From positions 1 through 31,324 of the forward strand of contig JAICUV010000006.1 of assembly GCA_025935655.1 (NCBI GenBank): DNA of 31,324 bases, given 5' to 3'. Source of the stretch: Chloroflexota bacterium. Its GTDB lineage: Bacteria; Chloroflexota; Limnocylindria; Limnocylindrales; CSP1-4. Positions 15,195 through 22,835 of the stretch are shown here, piece by piece. Numbering within the stretch: the stretch's first letter is position 1; each line of letters starts with the position of its first letter. Both the position numbers and the translations under genes were made by a program. The notes beneath the pieces were generated by a model, which was not told the origin of the DNA, ran no database searches, and saw only the letters and a list, made by a program, of their open reading frames with translations.

Positions 15195-16796
15195 CGCCCG
15201 GCGCCGCCGGGCGTGGACGGCGTCATGCACCTCGGCCGTGGTCCGCTCGTCACGGAGCCCGCCCGGGTTGCGGCGCGACGGGCGGCGCGCGGGCGCGGTC
15301 GGCGTCAGGTCGAGCGCCGTCGAGGCGATGCGGTGCGGGTGCTCGTGCTCGTGGTCGTGGTCGTGAACGAAGGCCGGCGTGCCGAACACGTAGTGCGTCG
15401 TCTCGGGCAGCCACTCCACCCCCGCGCCGAAGACGTCCGCGAACACCTGGACGAGCTCCGGGTCGAACTGGACGCCTGCCTGCCGGCGCAGCTCGGCGAT
15501 CGCCTCGTCGTGCGTGATCGCGGCCCGATACGGTCGTCCGCTGACCATCGCCTCGTACGCATCGACGATCGAGACGATCCGTGCGCCGACGGGGATCTCG
15601 GAACCGGCCAGGCCGTGCGGGTAGCCCCGGCCGTCGTACCACTCGTGGTGATGGAGGACGATCGTGGCCGCGTCGCGCAGCGCGCCGGCCTGCTCGAGCA
15701 CCACCTGGCCGATCTTCGGATGCTCCGTGACGACCCGCCACTCGGACTCGGCGAGGTCGCCCGGCTTCGCGAGGATCTCCTCGGGGATGGCGAGCTTGCC
15801 CAGGTCGTGGAGCAGGCTGGCGGTGCGGATCCGCTCGAGCTCGCCCTCCGGCAGGTCGATCGCCCGTGCGAGCGCGACCGACGCATCGGCGATCATCGTC
15901 GACGGGCGTCCCGCCCACTCCGGCCGACCCGCGAGCGTCGCGATGAGCGCGTCCTGCGCCGCCTGCATCGCGGCCTTGCCCACGTCGACGGCGCGTGACC
16001 GGGCCTCCGCGGTGATGGGTGCGCGGCGGACCGTGCCCTCGTCGCCGGTCTCCCGGAACACGTAGACCTGGTTGCGCCCCAGTGCCTTCGCCGAGTAGAG
16101 CGCCGCGTCCGCGTCGCGGACGAGGGCGTCGAGCCGGAGCACGTCGCCGAGCCCCCCGGCGACCCCCGCGCTGAGCGTCACCGACACGACCTCGCCGTCG
16201 GGCAGGCGGATCTCGCTGCCGCCGACGATCCTGCGGAGCTTCTCCGCGAGCGAGGCGGCGGCGTCCGGGTCCGTCTCTGGCAGGACGATGAGGAACTCCT
16301 CGCCGCCGTATCGCCCCGCGAGGTCGACGGCGCGCACGTTCTCGGCCAGGAGCGTCGCGACGGTGCGCAGGATCAGGTCGCCGGCGACGTGCCCGTGCGA
16401 GTCGTTGCAGCGCTTGAAGTGGTCGAGGTCGACGAGGATGAGGGAGAGCGGCCGCCGGTATCGGGCGGCCCGCGCGAGCTCCTCCTCCACGCGGGTGAGG
16501 ACGGTCTGGCGGTTGGCGATCCCGGTCAGCGGGTCGACCGTCGCCTGCACCCACGTCTGTGCCACCCGGTCGGCGAGCTCCTCGAACGCGGCGCGGAGGC
16601 GCCGGTCGCTGATGCGCGCTGCCTCCGCCGCCAGCACGGGGTTGTCGGCATCGGCCCGGGCGAGACGCTCGGCGATCCGCGCGATGCGGCGGTTCTGCAG
16701 GCCGACGACGAACGCGGCGAAGCCCGCAGCGCCGATCAGCGCTCCGATGAGCGCGATCGCGAGCGTCAGGGTGTAGGCGGCGGTCGCGGTATCCAA
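15189..16796 (-). CDS. GGDEF + HD-GYP cyclic-di-GMP turnover protein
   Basis: A 535-residue protein from TTG 16796 (weak GAGG upstream; the open frame extends further but is Arg/Pro-rich). One N-terminal membrane helix lies at about 8-34, then a helical linker. The GGDEF domain (about 85-250) has an intact active site GGEEF at 164-168 and DLDHFKRCND near 123-132. The HD-GYP domain (about 265-460) has His330-Asp331 (LLHDLGKLAIP), HHHE at 382-385 and the DGRGYP signature at 388-393. Both halves look catalytically intact, so it may make and degrade c-di-GMP. The tail has a His/Asp/Glu-rich run at 478-488 (HDHDHEHEHPH) that could bind metal, then a basic disordered end. No RxxD inhibitory site was recognised. 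Confidence 0.9.
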   Translation of the reverse strand: MDTATAAYTLTLAIALIGALIGAAGFAAFVVGLQNRRIARIAERLARADADNPVLAAEAARISDRRLRAAFEELADRVAQTWVQATVDPLTGIANRQTVLTRVEEELARAARYRRPLSLILVDLDHFKRCNDSHGHVAGDLILRTVATLLAENVRAVDLAGRYGGEEFLIVLPETDPDAAASLAEKLRRIVGGSEIRLPDGEVVSVTLSAGVAGGLGDVLRLDALVRDADAALYSAKALGRNQVYVFRETGDEGTVRRAPITAEARSRAVDVGKAAMQAAQDALIATLAGRPEWAGRPSTMIADASVALARAIDLPEGELERIRTASLLHDLGKLAIPEEILAKPGDLAESEWRVVTEHPKIGQVVLEQAGALRDAATIVLHHHEWYDGRGYPHGLAGSEIPVGARIVSIVDAYEAMVSGRPYRAAITHDEAIAELRRQAGVQFDPELVQVFADVFGAGVEWLPETTHYVFGTPAFVHDHDHEHEHPHRIASTALDLTPTAPARRPSRRNPGGLRDERTTAEVHDAVHARRRRAG

Positions 16797-16980
16797 TCGG
16801 CCTCGCGGTGGTTCGCGGTGCGGTCCCCGTGCCCCACCTGCACGGAACAGGCTACGGAGGGGGCAGCCCGCCGCCCATGGGGCGATGGTCCCAAGGGTTC
16901 GGGGGTCCGGACGCTCGGTTCCGGCCTGCACCGGGTGGGTACGCGCCGCGTCATGGCCCGGAAGTACCATGCGCGCCCGG

Positions 16981-17754
16981 TCAGCCAGGCAGCACGAGTC
17001 CCCTGGCCAGCTCGCGACCGGCGGCGGCCGGGTCGCACAGCCGCCACGCCCAGGCCGTGCCGTCCCCGGACGGCAGCGGCCACGCGGTCCCGTCGAGGAC
17101 GGCGGCCGGCGCGGCTGCCTGGACGTACTCGAGCCGGACCCGGCGGGGCACCGCCGCCATGGCCGCCCGGGCCTCGTCGCCGGCGCCGATCAGCGCTTCC
17201 TCGAGGTAGTCGAGGTATGCCGCGTTGTTGACGTGACCCATCGGGTCGATGTCCTGCGGGCGGACCCGCGTCACGTGGGGGGCCGCCCCGGGCGGCGTCG
17301 GCGGCAGCGGCACCCGGCCCGGCTCGAACGGCCCCGGTGCCACCGCGAACGCCGCCGGAAACTCGGGCGGCACCCGGCCGGGCATGCCGCGGTGGTCGGT
17401 CATCACCCAGTCGGTGTGGCCCCACAGGGCGAGCGTCCCGTCCTCCAGGCGGGCGTCCGTCCGCCGACGCGCCCACACCTTGCGAAAGCCGGTGATCGTC
17501 GTGGTGATGGACAGGGTGTCGCCCAGCGAGACCCGCGCCTCGATCCCGAGCTCAGCGGCGCGCACGACCCACGCCAGCCCGCGATCCGCGTACCAGGCCC
17601 GGTCGAAGCCCAGCCGCTCGCTGTGGATCCAGGCGACGTCCTGGGCGTAGCGAAGCAGCGCGCTCGTCCGGACGACGCCGTCCGCGCCGCACTCGTCGAA
17701 GCGGATCCGGTACGGGACGGTGACGCCGGCGACGATCTCCGGCGGCAGCGTCAC
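16981..17754 (-). CDS. Double-hotdog acyl thioesterase (acyl-ACP thioesterase-like)
   Basis: A 257-residue protein containing two hotdog halves. The first has YRIRFDECGADGVVRTSALLRY and DVAWIHSERLGFDRAWY. The second has VRPQDIDPMGHVNNAAYLDYLEEAL near 163-188, the classic hotdog motif with Asp/His/Asn. This layout matches bacterial FatA/FatB-like acyl-ACP thioesterases, which release fatty acids from acyl carrier protein. GTG 17754 overlaps the stop of the preceding PD-(D/E)XK-like gene (GTGA), so the two are coupled. A 4-hydroxybenzoyl-CoA-type substrate cannot be excluded. Its coupling to a nuclease-like gene is unusual. Confidence 0.85.
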   Translation of the reverse strand: MTLPPEIVAGVTVPYRIRFDECGADGVVRTSALLRYAQDVAWIHSERLGFDRAWYADRGLAWVVRAAELGIEARVSLGDTLSITTTITGFRKVWARRRTDARLEDGTLALWGHTDWVMTDHRGMPGRVPPEFPAAFAVAPGPFEPGRVPLPPTPPGAAPHVTRVRPQDIDPMGHVNNAAYLDYLEEALIGAGDEARAAMAAVPRRVRLEYVQAAAPAAVLDGTAWPLPSGDGTAWAWRLCDPAAAGRELARGLVLPG

Positions 17755-18437
17755 GTGGGCTTCCTGCCGGCCAGCCGGTCCAGGCCCTCGATCGCGATGA
17801 GCTTGATGCCCTCGAGCACCACGGGTCCGCGCTCACGGACCAGGCGCACCTCGCACGAGCGCCGGGCGTCGAAGACCACCAGTCCCACGATGAGGGCCAC
17901 CTCCTCCTCGGCCGCGCCGCGCCGCGCGTCGTCGAGCTGGTGGATGACATCCGCCTTGATTCCGCGAGCGCCCCACTTGCAGTCCCAGGCCTCGGGCCGC
18001 GGCTCGGCCTCCACCGTGACGTCGTAGGGATGGATCTCGGCCGGACGCCCGTTGAACAGGATCCGCCGCTCACGCCGGACGGGCCCGGTCCGGGCGCCGA
18101 GCAGGCGCTCCGTGAGCGCCTCCACGATCGCGCCGCGGAACTGCGAGCGGGTCTGCTCTCCGCGGTCGGCGATCTCGAGCGAGGCGGCGAGGATCGACTC
18201 GGAGCGGTCGCGGACGGGATCGCCGGGCGCGGGCGCCCCGGCGCCGAACAGCGTCGGGAACATCGTCCGCCACGTGGCGGGGTCGGTGGACTCGCCGTTC
18301 ATCACGGCTCTCGCGAGGACGCGCTGGGTCGTGGCGGCGCCGGCGAGCAGGTCCGCGGCCCGCGAGACGAGTGGGTCCGCCTGGATGTGGGCATAGACGA
18401 TCGCGCGGCCGTCCGGCTTCGCATCGGCGAAGTGCAT
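17751..18437 (-). CDS. Unknown protein with PD-(D/E)XK nuclease-like residues
   Basis: A 228-residue protein starting at ATG 18437, whose ATG overlaps the stop of the previous gene (TGATG). The N-terminal ~100 residues are helical without a known motif. From there a pattern consistent with the restriction-endonuclease-like fold appears: a helix with Glu106 (RGAIVEALTERLLG), Asp139 on a strand (HPYDVTVEAE), Asp152-Cys-Lys154 on the next strand (AWDCKWG) and a helix with Gln167 (DVIHQLDDARRG), then strands VALIVGLVVFD and CEVRLVRE. These are the expected E...D...(D/E)xK...Q positions. I do not recognise a named family; the nuclease idea is inference from residue spacing. Confidence 0.75.
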   Translation of the reverse strand: MHFADAKPDGRAIVYAHIQADPLVSRAADLLAGAATTQRVLARAVMNGESTDPATWRTMFPTLFGAGAPAPGDPVRDRSESILAASLEIADRGEQTRSQFRGAIVEALTERLLGARTGPVRRERRILFNGRPAEIHPYDVTVEAEPRPEAWDCKWGARGIKADVIHQLDDARRGAAEEEVALIVGLVVFDARRSCEVRLVRERGPVVLEGIKLIAIEGLDRLAGRKPT

Positions 18438-18736
18438 CAGGCGGGCTCCCCGATGGCGGCGAGCGCGATCTGCGGGAGCGTCGACAGCCAGTCGATGGCG
18501 CGATGCGGGTCGGTCACGAGCGCCGCCTCCGCGACGAGCGCCTCCATCGCCTCGGCCGCGCCCGGGGGCGCCGGCTCCGATCCCCTCGCGGCGTCTACCT
18601 GGGCCAGCCTGCCGCGCCACACGGTCCCGAGGTCGGTGACGTACTGCCACTCGTCCTCGATCGCCTCCGCCGTGGCGGCGAGCGCGGTGAAGCCGTCGAG
18701 CGCCCGGGCGATGCAGTCGGTGACGGTGGCGGCCAT
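18437..18736 (-). CDS. Small helical protein, first gene of the nuclease-like/thioesterase cassette
   Basis: A 99-residue acidic, probably all-helical protein (VTDCIARALDGFTALAATAE, EDEWQYVTDLGTVWRGRL, then AAEAMEALVAEAALVTD). It has no membrane segment and no motif I recognise. ATG 18736 has no ribosome-binding site but lies 6 nt after a TACGCT box, fitting a leaderless mRNA. Its stop overlaps the next ATG, so it is coupled to the PD-(D/E)XK-like gene. It may be a partner or inhibitor of that protein; this is based on coupling only. Confidence 0.7.
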   Translation of the reverse strand: MAATVTDCIARALDGFTALAATAEAIEDEWQYVTDLGTVWRGRLAQVDAARGSEPAPPGAAEAMEALVAEAALVTDPHRAIDWLSTLPQIALAAIGEPA

Positions 18737-18742
18737 GCCCGC

Positions 18743-18748
18743 AGCGTA
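18743..18748 (-). promoter_or_regulatory. -10-like box for leaderless start at 18736
   Basis: On the minus strand TACGCT is followed by GCGGGC and then ATG. The 15 bases ACGCTGCGGGCATGG recur exactly before the gene starting at 19044. Confidence 0.55.
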
Positions 18749-18783
18749 GCCCAGCGGGGCGGGGTGCCGTCAGCCCGCGTGGA

Positions 18784-19044
18784 TCAGTAGGTCTCGGAGG
18801 CGGAGAGGGCGTGGGCCCGTTCGTCGGTTCGCCGCGTCATGGCCAGACGGACGTGGCCCTCGCGGTCGAGCCGCTGGAGGCTCCGCCGGCCGGCCTCGTC
18901 CCATCGGGTGGAGTACGTCCGCAGGGCCTTGCGCCGGAGCTCCCACGCGTAGGCACGCTCGCCCGCACGCTCGAGCCGCGCCACCGTCTCCAGCACGGCG
19001 CGGTACAGCGTCGGCAGCTCCTCGGCCGGGGTCTGCTCATCCAT
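18784..19044 (-). CDS. Small charged helical protein, unknown
   Basis: An 86-residue protein from ATG 19044 (MDEQTPAEELPTLYRAVLET...). It is rich in Arg, Glu and Leu and probably helical: VARLERAGERAYAWELRRKA, then RWDEAGRRSLQRLDREGHVR. There are no Cys or membrane segments. The ATG lies 6 nt after a CACGCT box within a 15-bp sequence shared with the start of the 99-aa gene at 18736. ATG 19080 upstream is in frame but would cover that box. It may belong functionally to the downstream cassette, as both share the start region. No family recognised. Confidence 0.7.
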   Translation of the reverse strand: MDEQTPAEELPTLYRAVLETVARLERAGERAYAWELRRKALRTYSTRWDEAGRRSLQRLDREGHVRLAMTRRTDERAHALSASETY

Positions 19045-19050
19045 GCCCGC

Positions 19051-19056
19051 AGCGTG
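19051..19056 (-). promoter_or_regulatory. -10-like box for leaderless start at 19044
   Basis: On the minus strand CACGCT is followed by GCGGGC and ATG. The sequence 19041-19055 is identical to 18733-18747. Confidence 0.45.
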
Positions 19057-19147
19057 CCCGGACGCACCGCCCCGGTGCATGACCGGGTCGTCCCGTTTCG
19101 CCTGGCCGACAGTCCGGTGCGCCCCGGCACCACGCGCGGCGGGCCGC

Positions 19148-19489
19148 TCAGTCGCCCCGGTGCGCGGCGCTCTCGATCCGGAACCCGCTCCCGATGCCGC
19201 GGGCGGGCTCCCATCGGACGAGCACCCGGTCCACGAACCCGGCGGGCGGCCCGTCCTCGAGCCGCGCGAGGAGGGAGGTCAGCGCGAACCGCGGGCCCTC
19301 CGCGACCACACGGACGGACCCGTCGGCCTCGTTGGCCACGAAGCCGTCCAGGCCGAGATAGGTCGCCTCCCGCAGGGCGAACACGCGGTAGCCCACGCCC
19401 TGGACGCGACCGCGGACGGTGGCCTCGACACGGACGCGGTCGTGCGGGCCGCCGGGCCCGGGCCCGTCGCCGCCGGGCTCGCTCGTCAC
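19148..19489 (-). CDS. acyP: Acylphosphatase
   Basis: A 113-residue protein from GTG 19489, whose start overlaps the stop of the delta' gene (GTGA). After an acidic/Pro/Gly-rich lead of about 18 residues comes the acylphosphatase domain: VRGRVQGVGYRVFALREA with the catalytic Arg of the GVGYR loop, and GLDGFVANEADGSVRVVAEG with the catalytic Asn. It hydrolyses carboxyl-phosphate bonds such as that of acetyl phosphate or 1,3-bisphosphoglycerate. The C-terminal part is a little longer and more Arg-rich than usual. Family call is secure. Confidence 0.93.
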   Translation of the reverse strand: MTSEPGGDGPGPGGPHDRVRVEATVRGRVQGVGYRVFALREATYLGLDGFVANEADGSVRVVAEGPRFALTSLLARLEDGPPAGFVDRVLVRWEPARGIGSGFRIESAAHRGD

Positions 19490-20676
19490 GCCGCGGTCTG
19501 GCGCCGTGGCCAGCGGAGGAGCAGCACGTCGAGCACGAGCTCCGGGGCGACGTTCGCGTCGAGCAGCTCCGAGGCGCGGAGCAGCCGCGCGAGCGCGTCC
19601 GCGGCCGCGCCCTCGGGGAGCTGGCGCGCGGCGGCATCGAGCTCCTCCATGAGCGCCACGTCCCGGACGGTCCGCGGCGAACCGGCCTGGGCGAGCGCGA
19701 GGTCCCGCGCCACGTCCCGCCACGCGTCGAGCAGCACGACGAGGGCGCGCCGCCGCTCCGCCGCGGATGCCTTCGCGACCGGCTCGTCCGCCGGCGCATC
19801 GCCATCGGCAGGCGCGGCCTCTCCCGCGGAGCTGGTCGCACCTGCCTTGGCTCGTCCTCGGCCCCGTCCGCGCGGCTCGGCGGCGCCCGGCACGGCCGGC
19901 GCGAGGAGCGCGGCGAGGGACGCCGCTCGGGCGAGCAGCTCCTTCGCGGCGAGCAGCCGGTCTGATGCGCCGGCGGCGAGGAGGTCGATCAGCGTCCGGC
20001 TGAGCTCGTTCCGGATGGCCTCCGCCTCCGGCGCGCCGGCGTACGCGACCGCGAGGCCCGACCGACCGCCCGCGAGCCGGGCCAGGCGCGCCGCGGTGGG
20101 TGCGTCGGCGAGGTCCCGCCCCGCGAGCAGCGTCTCGATGTCGCGGACGCTGACCGTCCCGAGGCGGATCCGTGCGCAGCGCGACCGCACGGTGGGCAGC
20201 AGCCGCTCCTCGTCGTCGGCGACGAGGATGAGCGTGGTCCCAGAGGGCGGCTCCTCGAGCGTCTTGAGCAGGGCGGACTGCGCGTCGTCGTTCATGCGGT
20301 GGGCGTCACGGACGATCGCGACGCGCGCGACGCCCTCGACGGGCAGCAGCGACAACTCCGTCACGAGGTCCCGGACGCCGCGCTTGCCGTCCTTGCCGCC
20401 GATGCCGACCTGCCCGCCCGGTCCCTCGGGCTCGAGGACGTGGAGGTCTGGGTGGTTGCCGTGCGCGACCATCCGACACGACCGGCATTCGCGACACGGG
20501 CGTGCGCCGTCGGTCGCGCCCGAGCACAGGAGCCCGGCGGCGAGATCGAGCGCAAGCGAGCGCTTCCCCACCGAGGGCGGTCCCGCGAGCAGTACCGCGT
20601 GGGGCGCGTGGGTGGCGAGCATCGCGTGGACGGCACCGACCGCGGCCGGCTGGCCGACGGTCAGGAACCCGTCCAC
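19486..20676 (-). CDS. holB: DNA polymerase III subunit delta'
   Basis: A 396-residue clamp-loader subunit. GTG 20676 is the preferred start (weak ribosome-binding site; 26 bp after the NYN gene). The AAA+ fold shows AGPPSVGKRS at 31-40 (P-loop) and a zinc module Cys51-x9-Cys61-x2-Cys64-x2-Cys67. The typical ALLKTLEEPPSGTTLIL near 135-150 is followed by the SRC motif at 165-167 (TVRSRCARI). A disordered basic/acidic insertion (Arg-Gly repeats, then Ala/Asp/Glu-rich) lies in the C-terminal third, around residues 270-310, ahead of the collar helices. It works with tau/gamma and delta to load the sliding clamp. Co-transcription with NYN and acylphosphatase genes is likely. Confidence 0.93.
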   Translation of the reverse strand: MDGFLTVGQPAAVGAVHAMLATHAPHAVLLAGPPSVGKRSLALDLAAGLLCSGATDGARPCRECRSCRMVAHGNHPDLHVLEPEGPGGQVGIGGKDGKRGVRDLVTELSLLPVEGVARVAIVRDAHRMNDDAQSALLKTLEEPPSGTTLILVADDEERLLPTVRSRCARIRLGTVSVRDIETLLAGRDLADAPTAARLARLAGGRSGLAVAYAGAPEAEAIRNELSRTLIDLLAAGASDRLLAAKELLARAASLAALLAPAVPGAAEPRGRGRGRAKAGATSSAGEAAPADGDAPADEPVAKASAAERRRALVVLLDAWRDVARDLALAQAGSPRTVRDVALMEELDAAARQLPEGAAADALARLLRASELLDANVAPELVLDVLLLRWPRRQTAA

Positions 20677-20702
20677 GCGTGATCTCGCGCTGGTGAGGGC
20701 GG

Positions 20703-22784
20703 TCAGCCCTCGGTGGCGTCCGACGCCTTGCGGCGCGTCGTGCGCTTCTTCGGCGCGGCGTCCTCGGCGACGGGCTCCGCGACCGCGGCGTCCGCCACCG
20801 GCGCGTCGGCCGTCGCGGTCTTGCGGGTCGTGGTCCGGCGCTTCGGGGCGGCCGTCTCGGCGACGGGCGTCTCCGCGGTCGGCTCGACGGGTGCCTTGGC
20901 GCGCGTGGTGCGCTTCCTCGGCGCCGCGGCCTCCGCCGCCGGCTCGGTGACCGGCTCGGCCGGAGCCGATGTCTCCACCGTGGCGGCCCTGGAGCGGGTG
21001 CTCGTCCGGCGCTTCGGCGCGGGCGCCTCGTCGGCGACCGCCTCGATCGCGTCCGCGGCGGCCTCGACGGCTGCCTCGGCCGGCTTCGCGCGGCTGCTCG
21101 TCCGGCGCGTGGGCGCGGCCTTGGCCGGTGCCTCCGCGGCGGGCGACCCTGCCGGCCTGCTCTTGGCGAGCTGCGCCCGGAGGAGCTCCTCGAGCTCCGG
21201 CGGGACCTCGCTCCACGGCTCGGCGCTGGACGTCTGCGGCCGCGGCGCGCGGTCGTACCGCTCCGCCGGGCGGTCGTTTCGGCCGCCGCGGGGCGGCTGG
21301 CCGCCCTGCCGGTTGCCGCCGCCCTGGCGGTTGCCGCCACCGGCGTTGCCGCCGGTGCTGCTGCCGCCGCGGGTCGACTCGCCGTAGCGGTTGATCCCGG
21401 AGCCCGTGCTGCCACGACCACCGCCGTAGCGCTCGCGCTCGATGGCGGCGGCGTAGGCGGCGTTGCGACCGCGTCCACCGGCGCCACCGCGGTTGCCGCC
21501 GCGATTGCCCTGGTTCCGGCGCTCCGCGAGCAGGTACTCGGGGATCTCCGGCTCCTCGAGATCCTCCTCGTCCTCCGGGAGGGGCGCCATGCCGCTCGCG
21601 GCCGGGCGCGCGGGCGCCCCCAGCTGCTGGTCCCAGACGGACCCGAACGGCGTGGAGCGCGGCGTCCGCGGCGCGGCGAGCGCCTCGAGATCGTCGAACG
21701 GCGTGGCGAAGTCGCCCGATGCCGTGCGCGCGGGACGCGGTGCCCGACCGCGGGTCGGCGCCGCGGCGGCTGCCGCGACCTCGACCTCACCCTCGGCTCC
21801 GGCCTCGGCCTCGGCCTCCTCGGCATCCGCGGCGATCTCCGCCTCGATGTCCTCGGCGTCCAGGTCGGCCTCGCTCGGGGCGCCCTCCGTGGTCCCCAGC
21901 TCGTCCCGACGGCCGCGACCGCGACCGCGGCCACCCCGGCGGCGGCGGCGCCGACGCGCCTCGCCCTCGCCCTCGGTCTCACCGGCCACGGCGCCCTCCG
22001 CGAGCTCCTCGAGCTCCTCGGGCTCCTCGACGTCGGAGACGCTGGCGACCGCGCGCGAGAGCTTCTCCCCCGGCAGCGCGACCAGGCCCGCGTTGGCGGT
22101 CCCGCCGACGGAGGCCATCGGGACCTCGCTCCGGCCACGGCTCGAGCGCGACGCGACCGGCGCCTCGTCCCGCTCGTACCGGCCACCGCGGCCACGGCCG
22201 CGGCCGCGGCCACGCCCGGTGCCCTCGGTCATCTTGTCCGGGACCTCGGTCATCGACAGGTCCTCGTCGTCGTCCTCCGCGACGCGACGGCCGGACCGCG
22301 TGGACCCCTTGTCGACCTTGGCGATGTGGGTGATGTCGGTGAACAGGTCCGCCGCGTCGATCAGGTCGGAGCTGGTGTTGCCCCGGAAGCTGACGACCTC
22401 GACACGGACGCCCATCTCCTGGACGGCGCGGATGGCGGACGCGAAGTCGCCGTCGCCCGACACGATGACGGCGACGTCGAGGTTGCGCGCGGTCTTCATC
22501 AGGTCCACGACGAGCTCGATGTCGAGGTTCGCCTTGACCTTGCCGTCGCCGTACTTGCGGATGTCCTTGCTCACGACCTTGTACTGGTGGCGGGCGAGGA
22601 CCTGGTGGAAGTTGCGCTGGTTCTCGTTGTCCGGGTCCAGCCCGGTATAGGCATACGCGCGGACGAAATCGCGTCCGGCGGTGGCCGACTTCAGCAGGGT
22701 GACGTAATCGATGTCCACGCCGGCCGCCTTGGCCGCGTAGAAGATGTTCGCCACGTCCACGAAGACGGCGACGTTCTTGCCCAC
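20703..22784 (-). CDS. NYN-domain (LabA/DUF88-like) protein with long disordered tail
   Basis: A 693-residue protein. Residues 1-160 are a PIN-like NYN domain: Asp10 in VAVFVDVANIFYAAK, the LDIELVVDLM stretch near 87-96 and SGDGDFASAIRAVQEMGVRVEVVSF near 109-133, with the acidic residues of the presumed RNase active site. The rest is low-complexity. It holds an Arg/Gly-rich block (RGRGRGRGG), acidic Glu/Ala tracts and RRRRRRGGRGRGRGR. A Gly/Asn/Gln-rich stretch with NRQGG repeats follows, then at least four C-terminal units of the type APKRRTTTRK. Such tails are typical of RNA-binding or condensate-forming proteins. GTG 22784 has TAGGAG 5 nt upstream. The NYN domain is clear; an RNA-processing role is inference. 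Confidence 0.9.
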   Translation of the reverse strand: MGKNVAVFVDVANIFYAAKAAGVDIDYVTLLKSATAGRDFVRAYAYTGLDPDNENQRNFHQVLARHQYKVVSKDIRKYGDGKVKANLDIELVVDLMKTARNLDVAVIVSGDGDFASAIRAVQEMGVRVEVVSFRGNTSSDLIDAADLFTDITHIAKVDKGSTRSGRRVAEDDDEDLSMTEVPDKMTEGTGRGRGRGRGRGGRYERDEAPVASRSSRGRSEVPMASVGGTANAGLVALPGEKLSRAVASVSDVEEPEELEELAEGAVAGETEGEGEARRRRRRRGGRGRGRGRRDELGTTEGAPSEADLDAEDIEAEIAADAEEAEAEAGAEGEVEVAAAAAAPTRGRAPRPARTASGDFATPFDDLEALAAPRTPRSTPFGSVWDQQLGAPARPAASGMAPLPEDEEDLEEPEIPEYLLAERRNQGNRGGNRGGAGGRGRNAAYAAAIERERYGGGRGSTGSGINRYGESTRGGSSTGGNAGGGNRQGGGNRQGGQPPRGGRNDRPAERYDRAPRPQTSSAEPWSEVPPELEELLRAQLAKSRPAGSPAAEAPAKAAPTRRTSSRAKPAEAAVEAAADAIEAVADEAPAPKRRTSTRSRAATVETSAPAEPVTEPAAEAAAPRKRTTRAKAPVEPTAETPVAETAAPKRRTTTRKTATADAPVADAAVAEPVAEDAAPKKRTTRRKASDATEG

Positions 22785-22835
22785 TGTGACTCCTATGTGG
22801 TTCGTGTCCCGGGCCTTCGACCCGAGGCCGGGGCG

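Noticed and set aside
21286..21420. Tandem GCC/GCG-rich tracts as a CRISPR or DNA repeat array
   Set aside because: They are in-frame codons for the Gly/Asn/Gln-rich part of the NYN protein, with no spacer structure.
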